This document shows, piece by piece, positions 41,628 through 49,795 of a stretch of DNA of 64,000 nucleotides. This stretch comes from Sedimentisphaerales bacterium (GTDB lineage: Bacteria > Planctomycetota > Phycisphaerae > Sedimentisphaerales > Anaerobacaceae): the NCBI GenBank assembly GCA_016927855.1, contig JAFGLV010000049.1:1-64000 (forward strand). Direction: 5' to 3'. The notes under the pieces were generated by a model. The model saw only the letters and a program-made list of their open reading frames with translations. It ran no database searches and had not been told where the DNA came from. Both the position numbers and the translations under genes were made by a program. Positions within the stretch are counted from its first letter, which is position 1, and each line of letters begins with the position of its first letter.

Positions 41628-43196
41628 ATGGTGAAGAAATGTGCCATCGTAGCGGTGATTCTCCTTGGAGCCGGGGTCGCCGGCGCCGCGTCCAGCGTGG
41701 CTGTGGCTCCGTTTGAGGGCCGTGCCGTTGCGAGACCTGCGACGGAGATTGACAGGCTCGTCCTGAGTCGGCTGAGGCAGTTGGGCGTTCAGCCTGCTCG
41801 GCTGTGCTCGGATGCTGTGTTTGTCCGGCGGGTCTATCTGGACGTGGTCGGCACGCTGCCCACCGCCCAGGAAGCACGGCAGTTCCTCTCCGACCGAGAC
41901 CCGAGCAAGCGCAGCGCCCTGATCGACCGGCTCCTGGAGCGCGATGAATTTGCCGACTACTGGGCGATGAAATGGAGCGACCTGTTGAGGGTCAAGTCGG
42001 AGTTTCCCATCAACCTCTGGCCCAACGCGGTGCAGGCCTATCACCGCTGGATTCGCACCAGCATCAAGGAGAACGTGCCTTACGACCAGTTCGTGCGAGA
42101 AATGCTCACCGCCAGCGGGAGCAACTTCCGCGTGCCGCCGGTCAACTTCTACCGCGCGGCCCAGAGCAAAGAGCCAGACGCCATCGCGCAGGCGGTCGCG
42201 CTGACCTTCATGGGCGCGCGGGCCGAGCACTGGCCCGCCGAACGCCTCTCAGGCATGGCGGTCTTCTTCTCGCAGATCGGCTACAAGTCGACGTCCGAAT
42301 GGAAGGAGGAGATCGTCTACTTCGATCCGAATCATGTGGCTGGGGAAGTCTCGGCGGTCTTCCCTGACGGCACGACGGTCCGGCTCGCTCCCGACCGCGA
42401 TCCGCGCGAGGTGTTTGCCGACTGGCTGATCGAGCCGGACAATCCATGGTTCGCGCGTTGCATCGTCAACCGCATCTGGTCTTGGCTGTTAGGCCGAGGT
42501 ATCGTGCACGAGCCCGACGACATCAGGCCGGACAATCCGCCCAGCAATCCCGCGCTGCTGGCGCTGTTGGAGCGAGAGTTGATCTCCGCGCACTACGACC
42601 TCAAGCACATTTTTCGCCTCATTCTCAACTCGCAGACCTACCAGCTCTCGTGCGTTCCGCGCAGCGACGATCCCCGAGCGGAGGCGAATTTCGCGTCGTA
42701 CCCGCTGCGTCGGCTCGAAGCGGAAGTGCTGATCGACGCCTTGAACCAGATCACCGGGACGACGGAAAGCTACTCCAGCGCAATCCCGGAGCCGTTTACC
42801 TTCATCCCCGCCGACCAGCGTTCGATCGCGCTGGCCGACGGGAGCATCACCAGTTCCTTCCTGGAGATGTTCGGTCGCTCGCCGCGCGACACCGGACTGG
42901 AGTTGCAGCGAAACAACCGTCCGACGCCGGACCAGCGTCTGCACCTGCTCAACTCCAGCCACATCCAACGCAAGCTCGAACAGAGCCGTAAGCTCCGCCC
43001 CTTGCTACAAGGCGGAAGGAACCCCAGGCAAGCGGTCACGACGCTGTATCTGACGATCCTGTCCCGCTTTCCCACAGACGAGGAGGTGGGTATCATAGAG
43101 GCGTATGCTGTTTCCGGGACGGCAAACCGGCGCAAGGCGATGCTGGACCTGGCCTGGGCGCTGGTCAACAGTGCGGAGTTTCTCTACCGGCACTGA
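41628..43196 (+). CDS. Secreted DUF1549/DUF1553 protein (522 aa)
   Basis: The signal peptide ends at GAGVAGA. The DUF1549 domain (about 30-220) has EIDRLVLSRLRQLGVQPA, FVRRVYLDVVGTLPT, ERDEFADYWAMKWSDLLRV and PYDQFVREML. The DUF1553 domain (about 260-510) has DWLIEPDNPWFARCIVNRIW, HEPDDIRPDNPPSNPALL, SQTYQLS and FLEMFGRSPRDTG. This planctomycete pair often has an N-terminal cytochrome domain, which is absent here. The biochemical function is unknown. It forms an operon with the DUF1501 gene 22 nt downstream and the PPC gene. ATG 41628 begins the signal peptide. Confidence 0.92.
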   Translation: MVKKCAIVAVILLGAGVAGAASSVAVAPFEGRAVARPATEIDRLVLSRLRQLGVQPARLCSDAVFVRRVYLDVVGTLPTAQEARQFLSDRDPSKRSALIDRLLERDEFADYWAMKWSDLLRVKSEFPINLWPNAVQAYHRWIRTSIKENVPYDQFVREMLTASGSNFRVPPVNFYRAAQSKEPDAIAQAVALTFMGARAEHWPAERLSGMAVFFSQIGYKSTSEWKEEIVYFDPNHVAGEVSAVFPDGTTVRLAPDRDPREVFADWLIEPDNPWFARCIVNRIWSWLLGRGIVHEPDDIRPDNPPSNPALLALLERELISAHYDLKHIFRLILNSQTYQLSCVPRSDDPRAEANFASYPLRRLEAEVLIDALNQITGTTESYSSAIPEPFTFIPADQRSIALADGSITSSFLEMFGRSPRDTGLELQRNNRPTPDQRLHLLNSSHIQRKLEQSRKLRPLLQGGRNPRQAVTTLYLTILSRFPTDEEVGIIEAYAVSGTANRRKAMLDLAWALVNSAEFLYRH

Positions 43197-43218
43197 CAAC
43201 ACACGACAGGGTGAATGT

Positions 43219-44598
43219 ATGAGCACTCAACATGATTCAAACGGTGCGTCGGTATCCCGGCGCGAATTGCTGCGTCGAGGTTTTTTCGGTGCGGCCAGCC
43301 TGCTGCTGGCGGACCACGTAGGGCGAGCATCCCTTCGGCAGGGTCAGGGCAGCCTCTCCCTCGCGGATCGTGTGGCCGCGCAAGACTCACCTAAGGCCAA
43401 AGCAGTTATCCAGATCTGGCTCTGGGGCGGCGCCTCCCACCTCGACACGTTCGATCCGAAACCCCAGGCAGGCAACGACTATTGCGGTCCGCTCAACAAA
43501 CCGATCCCCACCAATGTGGACGGTATCTTCATCGGTGAGCTTCTGCCTCTGCTGGCAGGCCAGGCGGACAAGTATTCGCTCATCCGCAGCATGACCCACG
43601 GGATCAACGCGCACGAAACCGCCTCCTACATCGTTCAGACCGGGCGCCAGCCCGGCGACGGCCAAGTCTATCCTTGCGTCGGCGCCGTCGTCTCGCTGTT
43701 CAGAGGGTATGGCGCGGGATACGCGGGCCTGATTCCTCCCTACATCGTGCTGACCGAGCCCCAAGGACGTTTCTCCGAGGCGGGCTTTCTGGGGTCGCGG
43801 TATAAGCCTTTCGCCACCGGAGGCGATCCTGCGCGGACGCCGTTCGTGGTCGAGGGCGTCGTCGCCCAGGGCATCTCCACCGAGCGCCAGCAGGCGCGAC
43901 GCGAGCTGCTGGGCCAGTTGAACACGCTCCAGCGCGTTATGAAGGACGATCCGCAACTGGAAGCTTCTGCCCAATGTGAGAAGCAGGCGTACGATCTGAT
44001 TCTGGGCGATGCGGGCAAGGTGTTCGACCTTTCGCAAGAGCCCGACGAGCTGCGCGAACGGTACGGGCGCAACACGCTGGGACAATCCTGTCTGACCGCG
44101 CGCCGCCTGGTCGAGCGTGGTGTGCCCTACGTGACCATCAACGCCAGAGGTTGGGACACGCACCAACAGCACTTCCCGGCCATGCGGCGCAAGCTGCCGG
44201 AGTTAGACAGGGGGTTGGCGACGCTATTGGCGGATTTGTCGGACCGAGGCCTGCTGGACAGCACGATCGTCTGGTGTTGCGGAGAGTTCGGCCGAACGCC
44301 CAAGGTACAGTGGGAGTCGCCTTGGAACGGCGGGCGCGGCCATTATGGCAAGGTCTTCTCCGCTCTCGTCGCCGGCGGCGGATTCAAAGGTGGTCGCGTC
44401 GTCGGCGCCTCCGACGCAACCGGAGAACAGGTTGCAGAGCGCCCCGTCTACCCCGTCGATCTGATAGCCAGCATCTACGAGTTGCTCGGCATTGACCCGG
44501 CTGCGACCTTGCCGCACCCCCAAGGCCTGTCAGTGCGCGTGACACCGCCGTACGAAGACGGCGCCACCTCCGCCGGTCGTCTCAGGGAGATCATCTAG
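43219..44598 (+). CDS. DUF1501 protein with Tat signal (459 aa)
   Basis: Twin-arginine signal SRRELLRRGFFGAASLLLA, then the DUF1501/sulfatase-like alkaline-phosphatase fold: IQIWLWGGASHLDTFDPKP, LPLLAGQADKYSLIRSMTHG, YVTINARGWDTHQQHF, WCCGEFGRTPKV, GRGHYGKVFSALVAGGGFKGG and PVYPVDLIASIYELLGID. It is probably a metal-dependent enzyme exported folded, with unknown substrate. Partner of the DUF1549/DUF1553 gene in a standard planctomycete operon. The segment after the Tat signal (HVGRASLRQGQGSL) is encoded by repeat-like DNA at about 43318-43350. A paralogue is at 52962-54176. Confidence 0.93.
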   Translation: MSTQHDSNGASVSRRELLRRGFFGAASLLLADHVGRASLRQGQGSLSLADRVAAQDSPKAKAVIQIWLWGGASHLDTFDPKPQAGNDYCGPLNKPIPTNVDGIFIGELLPLLAGQADKYSLIRSMTHGINAHETASYIVQTGRQPGDGQVYPCVGAVVSLFRGYGAGYAGLIPPYIVLTEPQGRFSEAGFLGSRYKPFATGGDPARTPFVVEGVVAQGISTERQQARRELLGQLNTLQRVMKDDPQLEASAQCEKQAYDLILGDAGKVFDLSQEPDELRERYGRNTLGQSCLTARRLVERGVPYVTINARGWDTHQQHFPAMRRKLPELDRGLATLLADLSDRGLLDSTIVWCCGEFGRTPKVQWESPWNGGRGHYGKVFSALVAGGGFKGGRVVGASDATGEQVAERPVYPVDLIASIYELLGIDPAATLPHPQGLSVRVTPPYEDGATSAGRLREII

Positions 44599-44601
44599 AC
44601 C

Positions 44602-46818
44602 ATGACGCGCGTCACGAATCGATTACGATCGTCACTGGTTCTGTGCCTGACGTTGTTCGCATCAGTGACGTCGGCGCAGCGCGAGCCCCACATCGGGTAT
44701 GTGTATCCCGCCGGAGGCCGGCAGGGCGATACGTTCCAGGTCGTTGTTGGCGGACAGTACCTGGACGGCGTGGCTAACGCTTCCGTTACCGGAGATGGCG
44801 TCGAAGCTGTCGTGCTCAAGCACGTCAAGCCGCTCACCCAGCGCCAAGCCAGTGAGCTGCGCACGAAGATGCAGGAGCTTCAAAAGGAAAGAGACGATCC
44901 CAATGTCACCCGGGAGATCGCTGAGATCAGGCGGGAATTGGCCGCCTTCAGGCGCCGAGTCAACCCCGCGATCGCCGAGACCGTTACGGTCCAGGTCACG
45001 GTGCCTCCCAGCGCGCAGCCCGGAGCGCGCGAATTGAGGTTGGTCACACCGACCGGCGTCTCGAACCCGCTGGTCTTCGAGGTCGGACAACTGCCCGAAC
45101 TTCGCGAAACGGAAGGAGAGACAGATCGCGCGGTTGTCGAAACGAATGTCACACTACCGGCGATCGTCAACGGTAGGATCATGCCGGGCGGTGTGGACCG
45201 CTTCCGGTTCCAGGCGAGCAAAGGTACGCACTTGGTGGCGACCGTCGCGGCGCGGGAGTTGATCCCGTATCTGGCGGACGCCGTGCCTGGTTGGTTCCAA
45301 GCCACGCTGGCGCTCTACGACCGCCAAGGCAACGAACTGGCATACGACGATGATTTCCGCTTCCATCCCGATCCCGTTCTGCACTTCGAGATTCCGGAGG
45401 ATGGCGAATACGTCGTCGAGGTCAAAGACGCCATCTACCGTGGTCGCGAGGATTTCGTCTACCGCCTTAGCGTCGGCGAGCTACCGTTCCTCACGAGCAT
45501 CTTCCCGCTGGGCGGCCCAGCCGGGGCCAAGATCGTCGTCGAGACGGTGGGCTGGAACCTCCCGACGGCTTCGTTGACGGTCGAAACCCGCGGGCAGGAC
45601 GCCGGCGTGCAGATGGTTTCGATGTGCAAAGACGGGCAAGTCTCCAACGGCGTGCCGTTCGCGCTGGATACCCTGCCTGAAGGCCTGGAGTTCGAACCGA
45701 ACAACCGCGAGGACGAGGCTCAGGCCGTCACGCTGCCCGTCATTGTCAACGGATGTATCGATTCTCCCGGCGACTGGGACGTGTTCCGTTTCCAAGGGCG
45801 AGCGGGCGAGCGGTTCGTTGCAGAAGTCCTCGCACGCCGGCTGGATTCGCCACTGGACTCGCTGCTCCGCTTGACCGACGCGGCCGGTACGCAACTGGCG
45901 TTCAACGACGACCACAACGACAAAGGCTCAGGCTTGAACACCCACCATGCGGATTCCTACCTCAACGTAGCGCTGCCCGCCGATGGAACGTACTATGTGC
46001 ATCTCGGCGACGCCCAGCAAAAGGGCGGCCAGGCGTATGCCTACCGCCTGCGGCTCGGGGCGCCGCGCCCCGGTTTCACGCTGCGCGTCGCACCCGCGAC
46101 CGTCAACGCCCGCGCCGCTGCGACCGTTCCGCTGACGGTGTACGCGTTGCGTCAGGACGGTTTCTCCGGCGACATCGCGCTGGCGCTGAAAGACGCGCCC
46201 GACGGCTTCGCACTGAGCGGCGGCTGGGTCCCCGCCGGGCAGGACGAAATCCGAATTACGCTGACCGTCCCACCAACACCCTCGCCCGAACCGGTCGCTT
46301 TGCGTCTGGAAGGTCGCGCAAGCATCGAGGGACGTGAGATGGTCCGCATCGCCGTGCCGGCCGAGGACATGATGCAGGCCTTCGCCTACCGCCACCTCGT
46401 TCCAGCGCAGGACCTGCGCGTCGCCGTGACCGGCAGCGCGCGCCGTGGGGCCGTGACTGGCATCGTCACGGACTGTCCGGTGAAGATCCCCACCGGGGGC
46501 GCGGCGCGAGTCCGAATCAGGTTTCCCATCAGCCCACGCAATGCGCGCTACGAATTCGAAGTGCCCCAGCCGCCGACGGGGATTGAGATTCGCCACGCTG
46601 ATCCATTTCCGGGAGGTGTGGAGCTCGAACTTGCCGCCCAGCCGTTCTCGGCTGGGTCCACCCCCGAGGGCGAGGGTGCCCCACTGAAAGGCAATCTGAT
46701 CGTCAACGCCTTCGCAATCCGCAATCCCGCACCCCAAAGCGACCGCCCGCGAGCCAACCAACGCCGCGCCGCGTTAGGCGTCCTGCCCGCCATCCCCTTC
46801 GAAATCGTCCAACCGTGA
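44602..46818 (+). CDS. Secreted PPC/TIG-domain protein of the DUF1501 operon (738 aa)
   Basis: The signal peptide ends near SVTSAQ. An IPT/TIG-like domain (YVYPAGGRQGDTFQVVVGG) is split by a charged helical insert (about 75-115). Two pre-peptidase C-terminal type beta domains follow (VDRFRFQASKGTHLVATVAAR and DWDVFRFQGRAGERFVAEVLARR), with Ig-like domains after them. It starts 3 nt after the DUF1501 stop. It probably binds the surface target on which the DUF1549 and DUF1501 proteins act. Near the C-terminus, residues QPFSAGSTPEGEGAPL are encoded by a two-hairpin repeat (46637-46684) inserted in frame. Confidence 0.88.
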   Translation: MTRVTNRLRSSLVLCLTLFASVTSAQREPHIGYVYPAGGRQGDTFQVVVGGQYLDGVANASVTGDGVEAVVLKHVKPLTQRQASELRTKMQELQKERDDPNVTREIAEIRRELAAFRRRVNPAIAETVTVQVTVPPSAQPGARELRLVTPTGVSNPLVFEVGQLPELRETEGETDRAVVETNVTLPAIVNGRIMPGGVDRFRFQASKGTHLVATVAARELIPYLADAVPGWFQATLALYDRQGNELAYDDDFRFHPDPVLHFEIPEDGEYVVEVKDAIYRGREDFVYRLSVGELPFLTSIFPLGGPAGAKIVVETVGWNLPTASLTVETRGQDAGVQMVSMCKDGQVSNGVPFALDTLPEGLEFEPNNREDEAQAVTLPVIVNGCIDSPGDWDVFRFQGRAGERFVAEVLARRLDSPLDSLLRLTDAAGTQLAFNDDHNDKGSGLNTHHADSYLNVALPADGTYYVHLGDAQQKGGQAYAYRLRLGAPRPGFTLRVAPATVNARAAATVPLTVYALRQDGFSGDIALALKDAPDGFALSGGWVPAGQDEIRITLTVPPTPSPEPVALRLEGRASIEGREMVRIAVPAEDMMQAFAYRHLVPAQDLRVAVTGSARRGAVTGIVTDCPVKIPTGGAARVRIRFPISPRNARYEFEVPQPPTGIEIRHADPFPGGVELELAAQPFSAGSTPEGEGAPLKGNLIVNAFAIRNPAPQSDRPRANQRRAALGVLPAIPFEIVQP
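46637..46684. repeat. Two-hairpin structured repeat inside a CDS
   Basis: Hairpin 1 is CCCAGCCG (46637-46644), loop TTCT, CGGCTGGG. Hairpin 2 is CACCC...GGGTG (46659-46678). CCAC follows at 46681-46684. The order matches the reverse complement of the element at 58635-58683. It is translated in frame near the C-terminus of the PPC protein. Confidence 0.6.
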
Positions 46819-46837
46819 TCGTTCGCAGCGTGCCCAC

Positions 46838-47065
46838 ATGAAAGCCAAGGACTTCGACAAGCGATTCGACGAAGGCAAAGACGTCTCTCGACACTTGGAC
46901 CTGTCACGGGCCACGCGGGTCAACCAGGAGCAGAGGCGTGTCAACGTCGCCCTTCCCTCCTGGATGATTCATGCCCTCGATAAGGAGGCCGGTCGCCTCG
47001 GGGTCACGCGCCAATCCGTCATCAAGGTATGGATCTCCGAGCGATTGAAGGAGAAGACGGCGTAA
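46838..47065 (+). CDS. BrnA-type antitoxin, orphan (75 aa)
   Basis: A small protein with the organisation of BrnA/CopG antitoxins: an N-terminal charged region (KAKDFDKRFDEGKDVSRHL, DLSRATRVNQEQ) followed by an RHH DNA-binding domain (RRVNVALPSWMIHALDKEA, GVTRQSVIKVWISERL). BrnA normally neutralises the BrnT RNase encoded just upstream; here the upstream gene is the PPC protein, 19 bp away, and no BrnT-sized frame is present on either side. It is a solitary antitoxin or regulator. Confidence 0.82.
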   Translation: MKAKDFDKRFDEGKDVSRHLDLSRATRVNQEQRRVNVALPSWMIHALDKEAGRLGVTRQSVIKVWISERLKEKTA

Positions 47066-47140
47066 GAGCCTACGCCCGTCTGCAGGGCGCGCAGGATACG
47101 TACTGCACACCCGCCCAAAGCTCAGATCAAGGGCTCACCC

Positions 47141-47674
47141 TCAGACCTGATCTTCTTTAATGATCTTCCCATAAGTCCACAGGGCTCGATCCAACACCCG
47201 GCGTCTAACGATCGCCACGTCAACATCGTCTATCTGCGGGACGTTCATGATTTCGATGCCATGTTCATCCAAGAGCCGGTTGAAGAAAGGGATGTAGCGG
47301 CGCCGGTAGTGGTCTTCCCAATGGTCAGGATTCATCGGTAGCCGGCCCAACGGCTCGGGAGCCATCTGTCGCATTGCGAGCCAGACATACTTGTCGAGGA
47401 TCGGGAACTCAAGCGGTTCATGCAGATGGTACAGAAATGCACGCGTTACAGGCGGAAACCGGTCAAACGCGCCCACAACAAGTCTGTTCCGATTCCAGAT
47501 CTCATTAAGCCTTTTCCATATCGGTGTTCTGTTCAAGCCCTTCCACCTCAGCACGGCGCGCAACGTGTGCTCTGCCGGGTTTTGGAACCAAGCGAAGTAC
47601 TGATGGTCGCCGTAAAGGAATGCAAGTTTCTGAACGTTGAAAACCAGTGGGTGTTCGTCATAGGCTCCATTCAT
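47141..47674 (-). CDS. Unrecognised protein (177 aa)
   Basis: I do not recognise a family. The start at ATG 47674 is well supported by GGGGAGG 9 nt upstream; a longer frame to 47770 lacks this. The protein is soluble, with no signal peptide or membrane segment, and rich in Trp, Tyr, His and Arg (FLYGDHQYFAWFQNP, AVLRWKGLNRTPIWKRLNEIW, FPPVTRAFLYHLHEP, HWEDHYRRRYIPFFNRLLDEHG). The composition suggests a compact alpha-helical protein. It is flanked by a BrnA-type orphan and ~530 bp of non-coding DNA, so it may be accessory. Confidence 0.7.
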   Translation of the reverse strand: MNGAYDEHPLVFNVQKLAFLYGDHQYFAWFQNPAEHTLRAVLRWKGLNRTPIWKRLNEIWNRNRLVVGAFDRFPPVTRAFLYHLHEPLEFPILDKYVWLAMRQMAPEPLGRLPMNPDHWEDHYRRRYIPFFNRLLDEHGIEIMNVPQIDDVDVAIVRRRVLDRALWTYGKIIKEDQV

Positions 47675-48202
47675 GGGAAATGTCCTCCCCGTATAATGTG
47701 ATGTTTGACATGGAACACATGCACCAACGCGGTCCCTATGGGATTGGACGGGCTGCGCGCAGACACACATCCCTTATCGCTGGTCATCTCAGTAGCCCGT
47801 TGACAGTTGAAGGGGTAGTCTCTTTTCGTTCCGTGACGGACGCAAGCTAAACCACTCGCTGCAACATTCGCCCGCACTGCTTCCATGATATACATCTCCT
47901 TCGCCTACCGCCATCATCATAGCGCCTTCGCGGGGCAGGTCAAGACATCTTCCGTGACTGTTTCTACGCGCAGTTCGGATCCCCAGCCACTAGTCCGCAC
48001 AGCAACTTGTCGAGCGTTTGGTTCCTTCGAATTTCGGTCTTGTTCCGAGCTTCGCGATTTGGATTTCCCTGCTTCGGTTTGTCCCTCGTAGCGAAACGGC
48101 AAACACGCCAACGGCCTAATGTGAGAAATGCCAAGCTGATGTGATACCGGGCAAGACGCGCACGTGCCATCCCGGTCAGTTAGATCGGGACGCGGCGGGC
48201 AG
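47675..48202. other. Non-coding stretch with degenerate repeat
   Basis: 528 bp without a credible gene. It has lower GC than its surroundings. Bases 48014-48072 contain a run (GGTTCCTTCGAATTTCGGTC, then TTGTTCCGAGCTTCGCGA and TTTGGATTTCC) that looks like a degenerate dispersed repeat with several TTCG/CGAA units. Nothing else was identified. Confidence 0.5.
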
Positions 48203-49639
48203 TCACGGCGTCGGCAGGAAGCGGATATTGTCCGTGTTGTTTCTGATTTGCACGTGTGTTGACTCTGCCGTCAATTTCTCACCGGCGATGGTGACGTTCT
48301 CGAAGGTTACGTCGCGGACGTTGTGCTCGGGGTCGGCGCCTTCGAGTTGCACGAGGTAGTCGCCGGGCTGGCCTTCCAGCGTTACGTTTCTGAATGTTAC
48401 ATTGCGGATGAAGCCGGGGACTTTCTTGCGCATGTATTGGTTCACCACGGGACGTAGGCGGATGAACTCGCGCTGGGCTTCGCCGTGGATGCGGATGTTC
48501 TCGACGGTGACGTTCTCCAGACGCATGTCCTCGCCCGGTTCCAGCAGGAATGGCGTCATGCTGAAGTGGATGATGTCGAGGTTGCGTAGGGTGATATCGC
48601 GCATGAAGGTGGCGCGGCTCTCGTGACCCAGCAGGAAGATGCGGGCGCGGTCGCAGCAGAGGACGGAGTTCTCCACGGTGATGCGCTCGACGTTGGAGTT
48701 CGGGTCGCTGAAGTCGAGCCCCTTCAGTGCGACGCAGTCGTCGTCGCTGCGAATGAAGCAGTCGGTGATGAGTACGTCCTGTGAGTTGCACGGATTGATG
48801 CCGTCGTCGTTCTGGACGCGCGAATTGCACAGCTTGACGTTGCGGATCGTGACGTGGCGGCTGTCGTTCGGCACGATGGTCCAGTGCGACGAGCCGCGCA
48901 GGGTAATGCCACTGACCTCGACGTCGGTGCAGTTGCGGATCGCAATCAGGTTGCCGACGGGGCCCTTGCGCCATTCCCAGTCGGAGCCGTCCAGGATACC
49001 CCGGCCGCAGATGCGAATGTTGTCGCCCTGAGCGAGCACCTCCGCGTGCACGACCGCGCCGCCGGCAAGGTAGAGCGTCTGGTTGCTGCGCAGAACGACC
49101 CGCTCAGGCTTGTGCACGCCGGGACCGAAGTAAACCACATTGGCGTCGTCGGGCTTGGGTGCGTCCGTCTGGAGAGGATTGGCGAACAGCAGCAGAGGTC
49201 CCTTCTTGCCGTCGGGCTCGATGCTGAGCTTGCAGGGTTTCTGCAAGGTCAAAGCGAGAGTATGATCGTCCTCCACGACGGGCTTGACGCCTGCGGAGGT
49301 GGGCCGGACCACGGTCTGGCGCAACGATCGCGCTGAGGTGATCCGCACGACGACCGGCCCCGACATGTCGAAATTCGCGAACGAGTAGGGGCCGCCATAG
49401 TCGTATTCCTCGTCTGCAAAAGGAGGGTCGAGGACGCGAGCGCCGTAGACGTCAACGCTCTTGCCCGCGGCCTCTACCCTGTATTCGCGCGACAGGATTT
49501 CGCCTGCGGGAGCGGGATAGACGACGACCTCGGCCGTGCTCCTTGCGGTCCAGGCCAGCAACAGTCCGAGCAGCAGGGACCAGCGGTAGCGGAGCGTCCA
49601 GTTCTCGGAGGGTTCGTACTGTGGGTTGGCGACGCTCAT
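48203..49639 (-). CDS. GH28-like right-handed beta-helix glycosidase (478 aa)
   Basis: Secreted: the hydrophobic segment ends near TARSTAE. An N-terminal beta domain (about 35-150) precedes a right-handed parallel beta-helix (about 165-470) with many N-V-T-F/I repeats. Active-site motifs resemble GH28 polygalacturonases: NDDGINP (for NTDG), SDDDCVALKG (for the DD pair) and LGHESRA (for GHG). The usual RIK is not evident, so the substrate may differ from homogalacturonan. ATG 49639 has AAAGG 9 nt upstream. It could feed uronic acids to the uxuA pathway, although the two are 27 kb apart. Confidence 0.87.
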   Translation of the reverse strand: MSVANPQYEPSENWTLRYRWSLLLGLLLAWTARSTAEVVVYPAPAGEILSREYRVEAAGKSVDVYGARVLDPPFADEEYDYGGPYSFANFDMSGPVVVRITSARSLRQTVVRPTSAGVKPVVEDDHTLALTLQKPCKLSIEPDGKKGPLLLFANPLQTDAPKPDDANVVYFGPGVHKPERVVLRSNQTLYLAGGAVVHAEVLAQGDNIRICGRGILDGSDWEWRKGPVGNLIAIRNCTDVEVSGITLRGSSHWTIVPNDSRHVTIRNVKLCNSRVQNDDGINPCNSQDVLITDCFIRSDDDCVALKGLDFSDPNSNVERITVENSVLCCDRARIFLLGHESRATFMRDITLRNLDIIHFSMTPFLLEPGEDMRLENVTVENIRIHGEAQREFIRLRPVVNQYMRKKVPGFIRNVTFRNVTLEGQPGDYLVQLEGADPEHNVRDVTFENVTIAGEKLTAESTHVQIRNNTDNIRFLPTP

Positions 49640-49795
49640 GGTTGCAGACCTTTCTCCATGTAGATGAATCTCACGGGCACACTACAAACGGATTTCTCGG
49701 GACAGTCAAGAGCGAATCGGGTATAAGGGAAGATACTTTGAGGGCTGGGGATTGGGGTACTGATGATGGCCACAAGCAGATTCCGGAGGTACGGC

